A stretch of 42,255 nt of DNA from Bacteroidota bacterium (GCA_027622975.1 JAQBVN010000021.1:1-42255), one strand, 5' to 3'; positions 1 to 7,625 are shown, counted from the stretch's first letter. Made by a program: numbers and translations. Notes: a model not told the origin generated them from the sequence alone.

Positions 1-167
1 ACAACAACAATGGAAACTTCAACAACGCTGGAAACAACGGAAACTGGTGGAGTTCCTCGCCCAATGGATCCAACGCATGGAACCGAAACCTGAACAACAA
101 CAACGAGAATGTCAACCGCAACAACAACAATCAACGAAACGGCTTTTCTGTCCGTTGCGTCCGGGAT
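1..167 (+). repeat. DGR template repeat (TR), 3' part, cut by window start
   Basis: The frame beginning at base 3 is packed with AAC/AAT codons: about 24 of the 55 codons up to base 167 are Asn, often in runs of three or four. They are set between invariant Trp, Ser, Gly and Arg codons. AAC runs are the hallmark of a DGR template repeat, where adenines are the mutagenised positions and AAC can never become a stop codon. The encoded peptide ends in GFSVRCVRD, the typical end of FISUMP/C-type-lectin-fold DGR targets. A DGR reverse transcriptase follows 24 bases later, the usual TR-RT order. The 5' end and the matching variable repeat are outside the window. A variable repeat that has not yet been mutated is a less likely reading. 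Confidence 0.85.
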
Positions 168-181
168 GCTGACACGAATCG

Positions 182-216
182 CCCCGGTGCTGTGAGCCTT
201 GCATGCGGCACCGGGG
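182..216 (+). promoter_or_regulatory. Strong hairpin in the TR-RT spacer, spanning the RT start codon
   Basis: CCCCGGTGC (182-190) and GCACCGGGG (208-216) are perfect 9-base inverted repeats. As RNA the stem can continue inward with U-G, G-C and G-U pairs and a short top stem (196-197 with 201-202), giving a hairpin of about 35 bases. It begins 15 bases after the inferred TR end and contains the GTG (192) used as the RT start. Spacer RNA next to TR is known in the Bordetella phage DGR to be needed for cDNA priming. A similar role here, or translational control of the RT, is inference. Confidence 0.6.
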
Positions 217-1412
217 ATTTGTTTGCGGAGTCGGTACGAGAGGCCCTGCTCGAAGCGATCTTCGAGGCGTACTACGAGTGCCGTCGGAACAAGCGCAACA
301 AATCGGATTCCTTGGCTTTCGAGTGCAACTTGGAGCGAGAACTGGTCGAGCTTCACGAGTCGCTGCTCGGCCTCTCTTACCGCCCCGAACCGTACCGCGC
401 TTTCTTGGTGGAGCGCCCTGTGCTCCGGGAGGTGTTCGCCGCGTCCTTTCGCGACCGCGTCGTGCATCATTGGCTGATGGCCCTGTTGAATCCACACATC
501 GAGGACATCTTGTCGCCGCGTTGCTTCGCGTGCCGGGAGGGACTTGGCGTTCATGCCGGTCACCGAGCGATCCAGTCGGACTTGGCCATGCATCCGACGG
601 GGTGGGTGTTGAAATTGGACATCCGCGGATTTTTCATGAACATCGACCGGGAGCTGCTTCATCAGCGCTTGTCAAAGGACCTCCTGTCCTGGGATCTTGG
701 AGGCATGGACCTGTGGGTGCAACATGTCCTTCGCGGGTTGCTCCTGGAAGATCCGCTCACGGGGTGCGTCAAGCGCCCGCACCGACGATGGAAGGAGCTG
801 CCGTCCGACAAGAGCTTGTTTTGCACGGGAGAGGGCAGGGGACTTCCTATAGGAAACTTGACCTCCCAAATCTTGGCCAATTACTTTCTCAATCCGCTCG
901 ACCAATGGCTTTCCCGTGATTGCGCGTTCTCGGCCTACGGTCGGTACGTCGACGACTTCTACCTTGTCCACAATTCCAAGGCGGCCTTGGTCGGGATGAT
1001 TCCTCGAATCCACGCGTTCGTTCGCGACGAACTGGGCCTTCAATTGCATCCAAAAAAAATTCACATTCAACCCGTGGCCAAAGGGGTGCTGTTTCTTGGG
1101 GCCTTCCATCACCACGATCACGCCAAGCTGTCCCGTCGACTGAAAGGCAACATGTGGGATTGCCTCGACGAGTTGAACGGCAGAGCGGAAAGTTGTAGAG
1201 GCAGGCTTACAAAGGCGGATGCAGAATGGGCGCTGCCCACATTGAACAGCTACCTCGGTCTTTCCGGGCAACTGTCGGCTCGCAGGTGGGAGCGGAAATG
1301 GCTGAAGGAGTTGCACCCGTCTTGGTGGCAGGTGTTGCGCGTTTCTGGGCAGAAGATGGTCCTGGCAAGGCGCTTGCGAAAGCATTGCATTTCGTTTCCA
1401 TCATTGGTTTGA
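192..1412 (+). CDS. DGR-type reverse transcriptase
   Basis: 406-residue reverse transcriptase, expected to copy TR RNA into adenine-mutagenised cDNA that replaces a variable repeat in a target gene. RT motifs appear in order: FRDRVVHH near residue 85, KLDIRGFFMNID near 140, the DGR-diagnostic LPIGNLTSQ near 220 (group II intron and retroviral RTs differ here), the catalytic box YGRYVDDFYLVH near 250, and LHPKK...GVLFLG near 285-300. There is no maturase or endonuclease domain. GTG 192 is the first start codon in a frame that is open from base 3; TTG 219 is the alternative. No Shine-Dalgarno is visible, as is usual in Bacteroidota. No Avd-like gene is within the window. It is followed by a bidirectional terminator. 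Confidence 0.93.
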   Translation: MSLACGTGDLFAESVREALLEAIFEAYYECRRNKRNKSDSLAFECNLERELVELHESLLGLSYRPEPYRAFLVERPVLREVFAASFRDRVVHHWLMALLNPHIEDILSPRCFACREGLGVHAGHRAIQSDLAMHPTGWVLKLDIRGFFMNIDRELLHQRLSKDLLSWDLGGMDLWVQHVLRGLLLEDPLTGCVKRPHRRWKELPSDKSLFCTGEGRGLPIGNLTSQILANYFLNPLDQWLSRDCAFSAYGRYVDDFYLVHNSKAALVGMIPRIHAFVRDELGLQLHPKKIHIQPVAKGVLFLGAFHHHDHAKLSRRLKGNMWDCLDELNGRAESCRGRLTKADAEWALPTLNSYLGLSGQLSARRWERKWLKELHPSWWQVLRVSGQKMVLARRLRKHCISFPSLV

Positions 1413-1451
1413 TGGGCTCGAGAGACAGGGCAGTTCGGATGTGTTGGCATG

Positions 1452-1482
1452 AAAAAAGCCAACTTCGTGGGTTGGCTTTTTT
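1452..1482. terminator. Bidirectional intrinsic terminator between RT and rplS
   Basis: A perfect 12-base inverted repeat, AAAAAAGCCAAC (1452-1463) and GTTGGCTTTTTT (1471-1482), with a 7-base loop. The A-run and T-run make it a Rho-independent terminator on both strands, which suits the convergent RT and rplS genes. Confidence 0.9.
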
Positions 1483-1522
1483 CTTGAACGACCTCGATGT
1501 GGCGTCCTGTCTTTGTCTCAGC

Positions 1523-1879
1523 TCAGGCGTTCACGCGGCGACGCTCCTTGATGCGAGCCGACTTTCCTGTGCGCTCACGCAGGTAATAAATGCGGGCGCG
1601 ACGCACCTTGCCTCGCTTGTTCACTTCCACGCTCTCGATGAAAGGAGATGAGATGGGGAAGATGCGCTCAACGCCTACACCGCTGGCCATCTTGCGAACA
1701 GTGAAGGTTTCCGTGGTGCCCGTCCCTTTGCGTTGGATCACGACACCTTGGAACGCCTGGAGACGCTCCTTGTTGCCTTCCTTGATTTTGATGGTCACCG
1801 TGACGGTGTCACCGGCGGCAAACTCAGGCCAATCCTTGGTTTCTACCAACTTGGCGGTGATGTCCTTGATGCGGTCCAT
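1523..1879 (-). CDS. rplS: 50S ribosomal protein L19
   Basis: 118 residues, the normal length for L19. The sequence has the family pattern: [20 protein letters not shown] in the N-terminal half, FQGVVI, a central [20 protein letters not shown] block, and the basic tail [18 protein letters not shown]. It sits at the 30S-50S interface. It lies downstream of trmD on the same strand, as in the classical trmD-rplS pair, but separated by 245 bases holding a small tandem repeat. Flavobacterial L19 genes may carry a leader RNA; no such fold was confirmed here. Transcription ends at the terminator at 1452-1482. Confidence 0.97.
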   Translation of the reverse strand: MDRIKDITAKLVETKDWPEFAAGDTVTVTIKIKEGNKERLQAFQGVVIQRKGTGTTETFTVRKMASGVGVERIFPISSPFIESVEVNKRGKVRRARIYYLRERTGKSARIKERRRVNA

Positions 1880-2124
1880 GGCGTTGTCTTATCAGTTGTC
1901 AGAAGGGAGGCGCGAGTTACGAACCTCAATTCGGGGTGCAATATTACGAAGTTTCCTTGGGAAGTCCGCCACTTCGGACGAGAAAGTTTGGGCCCTCATT
2001 TGCCAACGCACAGAGGTCAACAACTTGGTATCCGCCACGAGCTGCGGGGCATCAGGCGGGGCCAATCAGCTTTTGACGCTGGCCAATCAGCTTTTGCCGC
2101 TGCCTGTCAAGGGGTCATGGCTTG
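1880..2124. other. trmD-rplS intergenic region with 21-base tandem repeat
   Basis: Non-coding gap of 245 bases between two genes that normally abut. It contains two tandem 21-base units, 2061-2081 and 2082-2102, beginning GCCAATCAGCTTTTG and differing at one base. It also has a short inverted repeat, GTCCG (1964-1968) with CGGAC (1975-1979). CAATATTA at 1939-1946 reads TAATATTG on the minus strand, a weak match to a -7 element that could serve rplS. No coding frame is convincing. Confidence 0.5.
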
Positions 2125-2811
2125 TCAAAGGTCGCGGCCTTCGAGCAGGTCGGGTCGTCTGGACAGGGTTCGGGCGAGGGCTTGTTCCTCCTGCCAAGCG
2201 TCAATGGCAGCATGGTTTCCGCTGAGAAGGATGTCCGGGACTTTCCAGCCGTTGTATTCGGCAGGACGCGTGTAGACCGGGGGGGCGAGGAGGCCGTCCT
2301 GGAAGCTGTCGGTCAGGGCACTCGTCTCGTCGCCAATCACGCCGGGGACGATACGGACCAGCGCGTCGGTGAGGACGGCCGCCGCCAGCTCGCCGCCGCT
2401 GAGGACGTAGTCGCCGATGCTGATTTCAAGGGTGACGACGTGGTCGCGAAGGCGCTGGTCGATGCCTTTGTAGTGGCCGCAGATCATGAGCAGGTTGCCG
2501 GAGAGCGACAGCTGGTTGACGCGTTCCTGCTTGAGCTGCTCGCCGTCGGGAGTCAAGAAGATGACCTCGTCGTAGTCGCGCTCGGCTTGAAGGGACGTGA
2601 TTGCGTCGTGGAGGGGCTGCATGGCGAGCACCATTCCTGCGGCGGTGCCGAAGGGGGCGTCGTCAACCTTCTTGTGTTTGTTGGTGCTCCAGTCCCGCAG
2701 GTTGTGCACGTGAACCTCGACCAAGCCTTTGTCGATGCCTCTTCGCACAATGCTTTCCGAAAACGGACCACTCAGGAGCCCAGGAAGGACAGTCAGGATG
2801 TCGATGCGCAT
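2125..2811 (-). CDS. trmD: tRNA (guanine37-N1)-methyltransferase
   Basis: 228-residue SPOUT-class enzyme that methylates G37 of tRNAs using S-adenosylmethionine, preventing +1 frameshifting. Visible family features are the N-terminal [22 protein letters not shown], the knot segment [15 protein letters not shown], and [13 protein letters not shown] with the SAM-binding glycines, followed by the C-terminal helical domain. It is divergently oriented from the PEP carboxylase gene with only 33 bases between start codons. The -7 element TACTTTTG ends 5 bases from its ATG, which predicts a leaderless mRNA. It is probably co-transcribed with rplS. Confidence 0.97.
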   Translation of the reverse strand: MRIDILTVLPGLLSGPFSESIVRRGIDKGLVEVHVHNLRDWSTNKHKKVDDAPFGTAAGMVLAMQPLHDAITSLQAERDYDEVIFLTPDGEQLKQERVNQLSLSGNLLMICGHYKGIDQRLRDHVVTLEISIGDYVLSGGELAAAVLTDALVRIVPGVIGDETSALTDSFQDGLLAPPVYTRPAEYNGWKVPDILLSGNHAAIDAWQEEQALARTLSRRPDLLEGRDL

Positions 2812-2815
2812 GGCT

Positions 2816-2823
2816 CAAAAGTA
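2816..2823 (-). promoter_or_regulatory. Bacteroidota -7 element for trmD
   Basis: The minus strand reads TACTTTTG, an exact match to TAnnTTTG. Its last G is 5 bases from the A of the trmD start codon. No clear -33 TTTG is present. The transcript is predicted to start at or beside the ATG. Confidence 0.6.
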
Positions 2824-2828
2824 CGAGG

Positions 2829-2836
2829 TAACTTTG
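2829..2836 (+). promoter_or_regulatory. Bacteroidota -7 element for ppc
   Basis: The plus strand reads TAACTTTG, an exact TAnnTTTG match ending 9 bases before the ppc ATG at 2845. It is back to back with the trmD element in the same 33-base divergent spacer. No clear -33 element is seen. Confidence 0.55.
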
Positions 2837-2844
2837 CACCCATC

Positions 2845-5484
2845 ATGCGAGAGAAGAAGGATTACAAGTCAGTGGTGAGCCATCCCTACCAGGTGTTCAA
2901 CGGGATTTTCTTGACGTTGCCGCTGGACGGAATTCGGCAGACCGGGCTTCGGGTGCCGCTGTTGCAGGAGGCCTGCGAGGTGGGTCTTCTTCAAGGCCTG
3001 ACGCCCCATGACATCCTTTCGACGTTCCTGCGCGGTCAAGGCCATCCCACGGTTGAGACGTCGGCTGCTCTGTTGTTCCGGATCATCCAATACGTGGAGC
3101 GACAGGTAGTTTTGGTCGATGCGCTCGAAGACGCACGTTACGCCCAACTGAATGACATGGGAGGAGCAGAGTCTCTTCAAAGCCTCATGCAACGGGTGCG
3201 CCGTCATGGTTTGGAGGATGAGATGCGCGCGATGCTGGCGCAATATGCGGTGCGGGTTGTGTTGACTTCCCATCCCACGCAATTCTATCCTGGCAATGTC
3301 CTGGCCATCATTACAGATTTGGCCTTGGCCATGGAGGACAACGACTTGGTCAACATCCGCAAGCGCTTGCATCAGCTGGGCCTGACACCGTTCTTCCAAA
3401 GCGAGCCACCCACTCCGTACGAGGAGGCGATTCGTCAGATTTGGTACCTCGAGAATGTCTTCTTCGATGCCTGTTCATCCCTCGGAGCCCGTGTGGCCAA
3501 TGCCGTTAACCGACCAGACGGGGAGGGGTTGAACATGGGGATGTTGCGGATTGGGTTTTGGCCTGGAGGCGACAGAGACGGAAACCCCTATGTGGGGGCG
3601 GAAACCACCCTTCGTGTCGCACGAAAGTTGAAGCTCACCCTGCTGCGATGCTACCGAAAGGAATTCAGAGAACTCCGGCGACTCATTACATTCAAAGGGC
3701 TGGAAGGCGAGTTGGATTTGTTGCAGGGCATGATTGAGGAATCCATCCTCAATGGCAGTGACCTCTCCTTGAAACAAGACGTGCTGCTTCATGGACTGCG
3801 TCGCTTGGAGCAGCAGGTGGAACGTGACTTCAATGGCCTGTACCTCGACCAGCTCCGGCAATTGATTTTCAAGGTTCGCATGTTTGGACTGCATTTTGCG
3901 TCGCTCGACATTCGCCAAGACGCTCGGGTGGTAGGGGCGGCCTTCCGCGCCTTGCTTGAGGCCCGTGATGGCCAACAGGCCGTGGAAGCTTTTGACAGAC
4001 TCTCCGACGCTGAGGCCTTGGAATATTTGTTCAAATACGAAGTAGCGTGGGATGGGACCCTTTCTGAAGACCGACATCAAGATGTCATGGACAGCCTCCG
4101 TGCGATGCAGGAGATTCAGCGTCACAATGGAGAACCTGGTTGTCACCGCTTCATCTTGAGCAACTGCTCAGGCGCCAAAGACATCGCCATCCTCCATGCC
4201 ATGGCCAAGGCAAGCGGGTGGGAGGGACCGTTGACGGCGGATTTGGTGCCATTGTTTGAGTCGATTCAAGATTTGGACGGTGCCAGGTCGCAGATGGAGA
4301 TGCTGTACAAACACCCTGCCTACGCAGCCCATCTCGATGCCCGTGATTCAGCACAAACCGTCATGCTTGGCTTCTCCGACGGCACCAAGGATGGTGGCTA
4401 CCTCCGAGCCAATTGGGCGATTTACAAGGCCAAACAGCAATTGACGGATGTCAGTCGCATGCACGGCCGCACGGTGCTGTTCTTTGACGGTCGGGGTGGC
4501 CCCCCAGCCCGCGGTGGGGGGAACACCCATCGGTTCTACGCCTCGTTGGGAAGGGACATCGACAACCGAGAAATCCAAACAACCATCCAAGGCCAGACCA
4601 TTTCGTCCAACTTCGGCATCCCCAAATCCGCGGGCTTCAACCTGGAGCTTTTGTTCACGGCGGGGGTCAAGAACCGCTTATTCGATGAGGAAGAGACGCA
4701 TCTCCTGCCTGAAGATGTCGCCTTGCTTGACGAATTGGGCAACACCTCCCATGCTCATTATTTGGCCCTGCGAAATCGCCCGGAGTTCACGGACTATCTC
4801 GCCACGTTTGGCACGCTCAAGTATTACGGCGAGACCAACATAGGGAGCCGCCCCACTTCACGAAGGAAGGACGGTGCCCTGCATTTTGAAGACCTTCGTG
4901 CCATTCCCTTTGTGGGCTCGTGGTCGCAGCTCAAGCAAAACGTTCCTGGCTACTTCGGCTTGGGCACCGCCCTGGCGTCGCTGGAGCGCCAAGGAAGGCT
5001 CGAAGAGGCCGCAAGCCTGTACCGCCGGAACGCCTTTTTCCGGACTCTGGTGGAAAACTCCATGCAGTCCATGACCAAGTGCGACTTCAGGCTGACGGCC
5101 CACTTGGCAACTCATGAACGGTTTGGAGCTCTTTGGCGTTCTGTGCAGGAGGAATACGACCAAACGCGCCGTCTTGTCCTTGCCATCTCCGGTCAAGAAG
5201 ATCTGATGGAGACGGTCCCGGCCATCAAGGAGTCCATCCATCTGCGGGACAGCATCATTCTGCCACTTTTGGTCATTCAGCAGTTTGCGTTGACGGAAAT
5301 GGAACGGCAGCGTGAAGCGGCGCTTTCAGGTGGCGGAGAGGCATCCGGTGCGCCCAGTGCGCCTAGCACGCCCAGCCCCGACGCGGCGCCCAGCCCCGAC
5401 GCCGCATGGTCCCCCGATTTGCTGCGCAAGCTCATCATTCGCACCATGTACGGCATCGTCAACGCGAGCCGCAACGCGGTCTAA
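2845..5484 (+). CDS. ppc: Phosphoenolpyruvate carboxylase, divergent type
   Basis: 879 residues, normal PEPC length. It makes oxaloacetate from PEP and bicarbonate (anaplerosis). Recognisable blocks: VLTSHPTQ (catalytic-His motif, usually HPTE), GFWPGGDRDGNPYV (canonical), GFSDGTKDGGYLRANW, FDGRGGPPARGGG (loop usually FHGRGGxxGRGGG), TIQGQTISSNFG (usually QGE), and the C-terminal helix ending NASRNAV instead of the usual RNTG. A Pro/Ala linker with two 18-base repeats (5371-5406) precedes that helix. The frame is open far upstream of 2845, but that part is antisense to trmD; homology starts at SHPYQVFNGIFLTLP, just after ATG 2845. Activity is likely but unproven, given the changes. Confidence 0.92.
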   Translation: MREKKDYKSVVSHPYQVFNGIFLTLPLDGIRQTGLRVPLLQEACEVGLLQGLTPHDILSTFLRGQGHPTVETSAALLFRIIQYVERQVVLVDALEDARYAQLNDMGGAESLQSLMQRVRRHGLEDEMRAMLAQYAVRVVLTSHPTQFYPGNVLAIITDLALAMEDNDLVNIRKRLHQLGLTPFFQSEPPTPYEEAIRQIWYLENVFFDACSSLGARVANAVNRPDGEGLNMGMLRIGFWPGGDRDGNPYVGAETTLRVARKLKLTLLRCYRKEFRELRRLITFKGLEGELDLLQGMIEESILNGSDLSLKQDVLLHGLRRLEQQVERDFNGLYLDQLRQLIFKVRMFGLHFASLDIRQDARVVGAAFRALLEARDGQQAVEAFDRLSDAEALEYLFKYEVAWDGTLSEDRHQDVMDSLRAMQEIQRHNGEPGCHRFILSNCSGAKDIAILHAMAKASGWEGPLTADLVPLFESIQDLDGARSQMEMLYKHPAYAAHLDARDSAQTVMLGFSDGTKDGGYLRANWAIYKAKQQLTDVSRMHGRTVLFFDGRGGPPARGGGNTHRFYASLGRDIDNREIQTTIQGQTISSNFGIPKSAGFNLELLFTAGVKNRLFDEEETHLLPEDVALLDELGNTSHAHYLALRNRPEFTDYLATFGTLKYYGETNIGSRPTSRRKDGALHFEDLRAIPFVGSWSQLKQNVPGYFGLGTALASLERQGRLEEAASLYRRNAFFRTLVENSMQSMTKCDFRLTAHLATHERFGALWRSVQEEYDQTRRLVLAISGQEDLMETVPAIKESIHLRDSIILPLLVIQQFALTEMERQREAALSGGGEASGAPSAPSTPSPDAAPSPDAAWSPDLLRKLIIRTMYGIVNASRNAV
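5371..5406 (+). repeat. Two 18-base tandem repeats inside ppc
   Basis: The units at 5371-5388 and 5389-5406 start CCCAGCCCCGACGC, differ at two bases, and encode PSPDAA twice. They form a low-complexity linker before the conserved C-terminal helix of PEP carboxylase. Confidence 0.8.
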
Positions 5485-5522
5485 GGCCCATGAATGAACG
5501 CTCAATCACCCGACCCCGTGCC

Positions 5523-6548
5523 ATGAAACAACCAACATTTCATCCCCGACGGCTCGTCAGAAGGGGGACGCGCGTTTTCTTTGGGATTGTCGTTTGTCTC
5601 ACGGCCATGCCCATCACACCCAGTTGCACATCTTCCGTCCCCGAGAAGGACCGTCCAAATCCCAACGAGGATGCCAAGCATTTGAATCTGCGCATCGCTC
5701 CTCGAGCTATCGACTTGCAGGGCCATCGGGGAATGCGTGCGCATTGGCCCGAGAATTCCTTGTTGGGCATGGAGGAGGCGGTGGTGGCGGGGGTATCCAC
5801 ATTGGAACTCGACGTAGTCATTCGCAGCGACGGCCAACCAATCTTGAGCCATGAGCCGTGGCTGAGTCATGAAATTTGCCTTGATCCCCACGGAATCCCC
5901 GTGGAAGAGGGCAACCTTTCATGGAATCTCTTCACCATGTCCGTGGAAGCGTTGGAGGCCTGCGACTGCGGTTCTCGAGGCCACGCGAGGTTTCCCTCCC
6001 AACGCCCTGTGCCGGCGACGAAGCCCACGCTCGACGCCCTGTTTGAGGTTTGCACCGAGCGAGCAGTTTCTGATGCTCGTTTTGGCAAGGTTCGGTTCAA
6101 CATTGAACTGAAGCACCGCCTTGAAGGCGAGGGTATCTTTCATCCTGAAGCCCAAACCTTCGCCCAAGCTGTCATCGATGTCGTGGAGCGCCATGGAATG
6201 ACTGACCGGGTGACGGTCCAGTCCTTCAGCGCATCGGCACTGGAGGCAGTGCATGCAGCCCGCCCCTCGTGGTCGACAGCGTGGCTTGTGGACCATGCCG
6301 CCACCGTCGATGCGTGGATGTCCCAGCTTTCTTTCATCCCAACGATTCTTAGCCCTGAGCATGTCTTCTTGTCTGAATCGATGGTGGCGGAGGCACACGC
6401 CCTCGGTTTGACTGTGGTTCCATGGACTTTCAATGAAGCGCCGCGAATGCGTGAGCTCCTTGCCATGGGTGTAGACGGTTTGATCACGGATGACCCTTAC
6501 CTCGCGATGTCTGTTCTTGAATCGACGGATTGCACGGTCTTTCATTGA
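5523..6548 (+). CDS. Glycerophosphodiester phosphodiesterase, secreted or lipoprotein
   Basis: 341 residues from ATG 5523; ATG 5490, five bases after the ppc stop, is in frame and would add 11 residues. It is a GDPD-family TIM barrel hydrolysing glycerophosphodiesters to glycerol-3-phosphate and an alcohol. Active-site landmarks are GHRGMRAHWPENSL (His, Arg, Glu), ELDVVIRSDGQPILSHE (Glu-x-Asp metal ligands and general-acid His), FNIELK, and VVPWTFN...GVDGLITDDP at the C-terminus. A basic, hydrophobic N-terminus ends at TPSC, a weak lipobox, so export is likely and lipidation uncertain. It follows ppc closely on the same strand, perhaps co-transcribed. Confidence 0.9.
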   Translation: MKQPTFHPRRLVRRGTRVFFGIVVCLTAMPITPSCTSSVPEKDRPNPNEDAKHLNLRIAPRAIDLQGHRGMRAHWPENSLLGMEEAVVAGVSTLELDVVIRSDGQPILSHEPWLSHEICLDPHGIPVEEGNLSWNLFTMSVEALEACDCGSRGHARFPSQRPVPATKPTLDALFEVCTERAVSDARFGKVRFNIELKHRLEGEGIFHPEAQTFAQAVIDVVERHGMTDRVTVQSFSASALEAVHAARPSWSTAWLVDHAATVDAWMSQLSFIPTILSPEHVFLSESMVAEAHALGLTVVPWTFNEAPRMRELLAMGVDGLITDDPYLAMSVLESTDCTVFH

Positions 6549-6594
6549 GTGGGGGCCAAGCGGAGGACGGCGACCTTCGAATTGTATTGGTAAT

Positions 6595-6623
6595 ATGTCA
6601 ACTTAATTAAGTTATATCGACAT
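6595..6623 (+). promoter_or_regulatory. AT-rich palindrome upstream of FISUMP gene
   Basis: AACTTAATTAAGTT at 6600-6613 is a perfect 14-base palindrome. It is framed by ATGTC (6595-6599) and GACAT (6619-6623), which pair with each other. The surrounding 6580-6655 is much more AT-rich than the rest of the window. TATTTTG at 6662-6668 is a one-base-short -7 element. This is the likely promoter/operator region of the next gene; the regulator is unknown. Confidence 0.45.
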
Positions 6624-6694
6624 AATAGCAATTATAATCGACGAATATGAGGGTTTAGGCATATTTTGCCCCCTTGCTCCCAACTCCCAACCTC

Positions 6695-7591
6695 ATGAAA
6701 CATTTGCTTGCCTTGTTCAGCTTGACCGCCTTTGGCCTGGGTCATGCGCTCGTCTCTTGGACTCAATCCGAATGCCCTTCGCCCTTCGGCGAGCCTGATG
6801 TCAATGGCTACAGCACCATCAACGCGGCCTATTTTGACACGGATGGGAGCAGCACGGTGGATGTGCCCGACCTGATGAATTTGTTGTCTGCGTACGGCGT
6901 TGTCGTGGCGCAAGCGTTTGCTTGCGGCGATGCTGTGAGCTACCAAGGATACGAATACTCAACGGTGTTGATCGGCGATCAGTGCTGGTTTGCGGAAAAC
7001 CTGCGCAACGAGAACTACGACAACGGCGAGGCCATTCCCTCGGGCCTGAGCGACGAGGAATGGATGAACACCACCTCGGGCGCCACGGCGGTGTACGGGG
7101 AGGACGCTGGCTGCTCAGCCTCCGCACCTGATTTCGATGCCTGTGACCCCGTGGCCTCGCTCGAGGCGTATGGGCGCCTGTACAACTGGTATGCGGTGGT
7201 GGATGAACGCGGACTGTGTCCCGCCGGTTGGCATCCACCCTCTGATGCAGAGTGGATGGAAATGGAAATGGCCTTGGGCATGTCTGAAGCTGATGCGGGA
7301 AGTACTTTTTGGCGAGGCACCGATCAAGGAAATCAAATGAAGTCCACCACGGGATGGGCCAACAGTGGAAATGGGACCAACACTAGTGGAATGACCTTGT
7401 TTCCGGGGGGGTACAGATATGGTTTCGACGAAGCTGAATTTGTCATCGCAGGCAATTTCGCATGCATGTGGACAGCTTCAGAAATGACTTGGGGGGCGTA
7501 CATCAGGTTGTTCATGGACAATCGGACGGACATCAAACGCGAGCAAGAGTCCAAGGATTTTGGGATGTCGGTCCGCTGCCTTCAAGACTGA
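6695..7591 (+). CDS. Secreted dockerin-like/FISUMP-domain protein
   Basis: 298 residues from ATG 6695. Residues 1-25 form a signal peptide. A segment near residues 30-70 with FDTDGSSTVDVPDLMNLLSA is dockerin or EF-hand like. The remainder is a FISUMP domain (TIGR02145, C-type-lectin/FGE-like fold), with WFAENLRNENYDNG, GRLYNWYAV, LCPAGWHPPSDAEW, and the terminal SVRCLQD. There is no T9SS C-terminal domain. Its final 46 residues (7451-7588) align without gaps to the 46 residues encoded by 30-167 in the DGR template repeat. At DNA level the non-adenine positions differ, so it is a relative of DGR targets and not a target of this TR. Function unknown; ligand binding at the surface is a guess. 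Confidence 0.85.
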   Translation: MKHLLALFSLTAFGLGHALVSWTQSECPSPFGEPDVNGYSTINAAYFDTDGSSTVDVPDLMNLLSAYGVVVAQAFACGDAVSYQGYEYSTVLIGDQCWFAENLRNENYDNGEAIPSGLSDEEWMNTTSGATAVYGEDAGCSASAPDFDACDPVASLEAYGRLYNWYAVVDERGLCPAGWHPPSDAEWMEMEMALGMSEADAGSTFWRGTDQGNQMKSTTGWANSGNGTNTSGMTLFPGGYRYGFDEAEFVIAGNFACMWTASEMTWGAYIRLFMDNRTDIKREQESKDFGMSVRCLQD

Positions 7592-7625
7592 CCGACGCCG
7601 CCATCCTCGGTCCGATCCCCATCAA

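Noticed and set aside
2122-2844. Upstream extension of the ppc frame
   Set aside because: This part is antisense to trmD and has no PEPC homology; the real start is ATG 2845.
7451-7591. 3' end of the FISUMP gene as variable repeat of this DGR
   Set aside because: Protein alignment is gapless, but C, G and T positions of the TR are not preserved, so it cannot be a product of adenine-specific mutagenesis from this TR.
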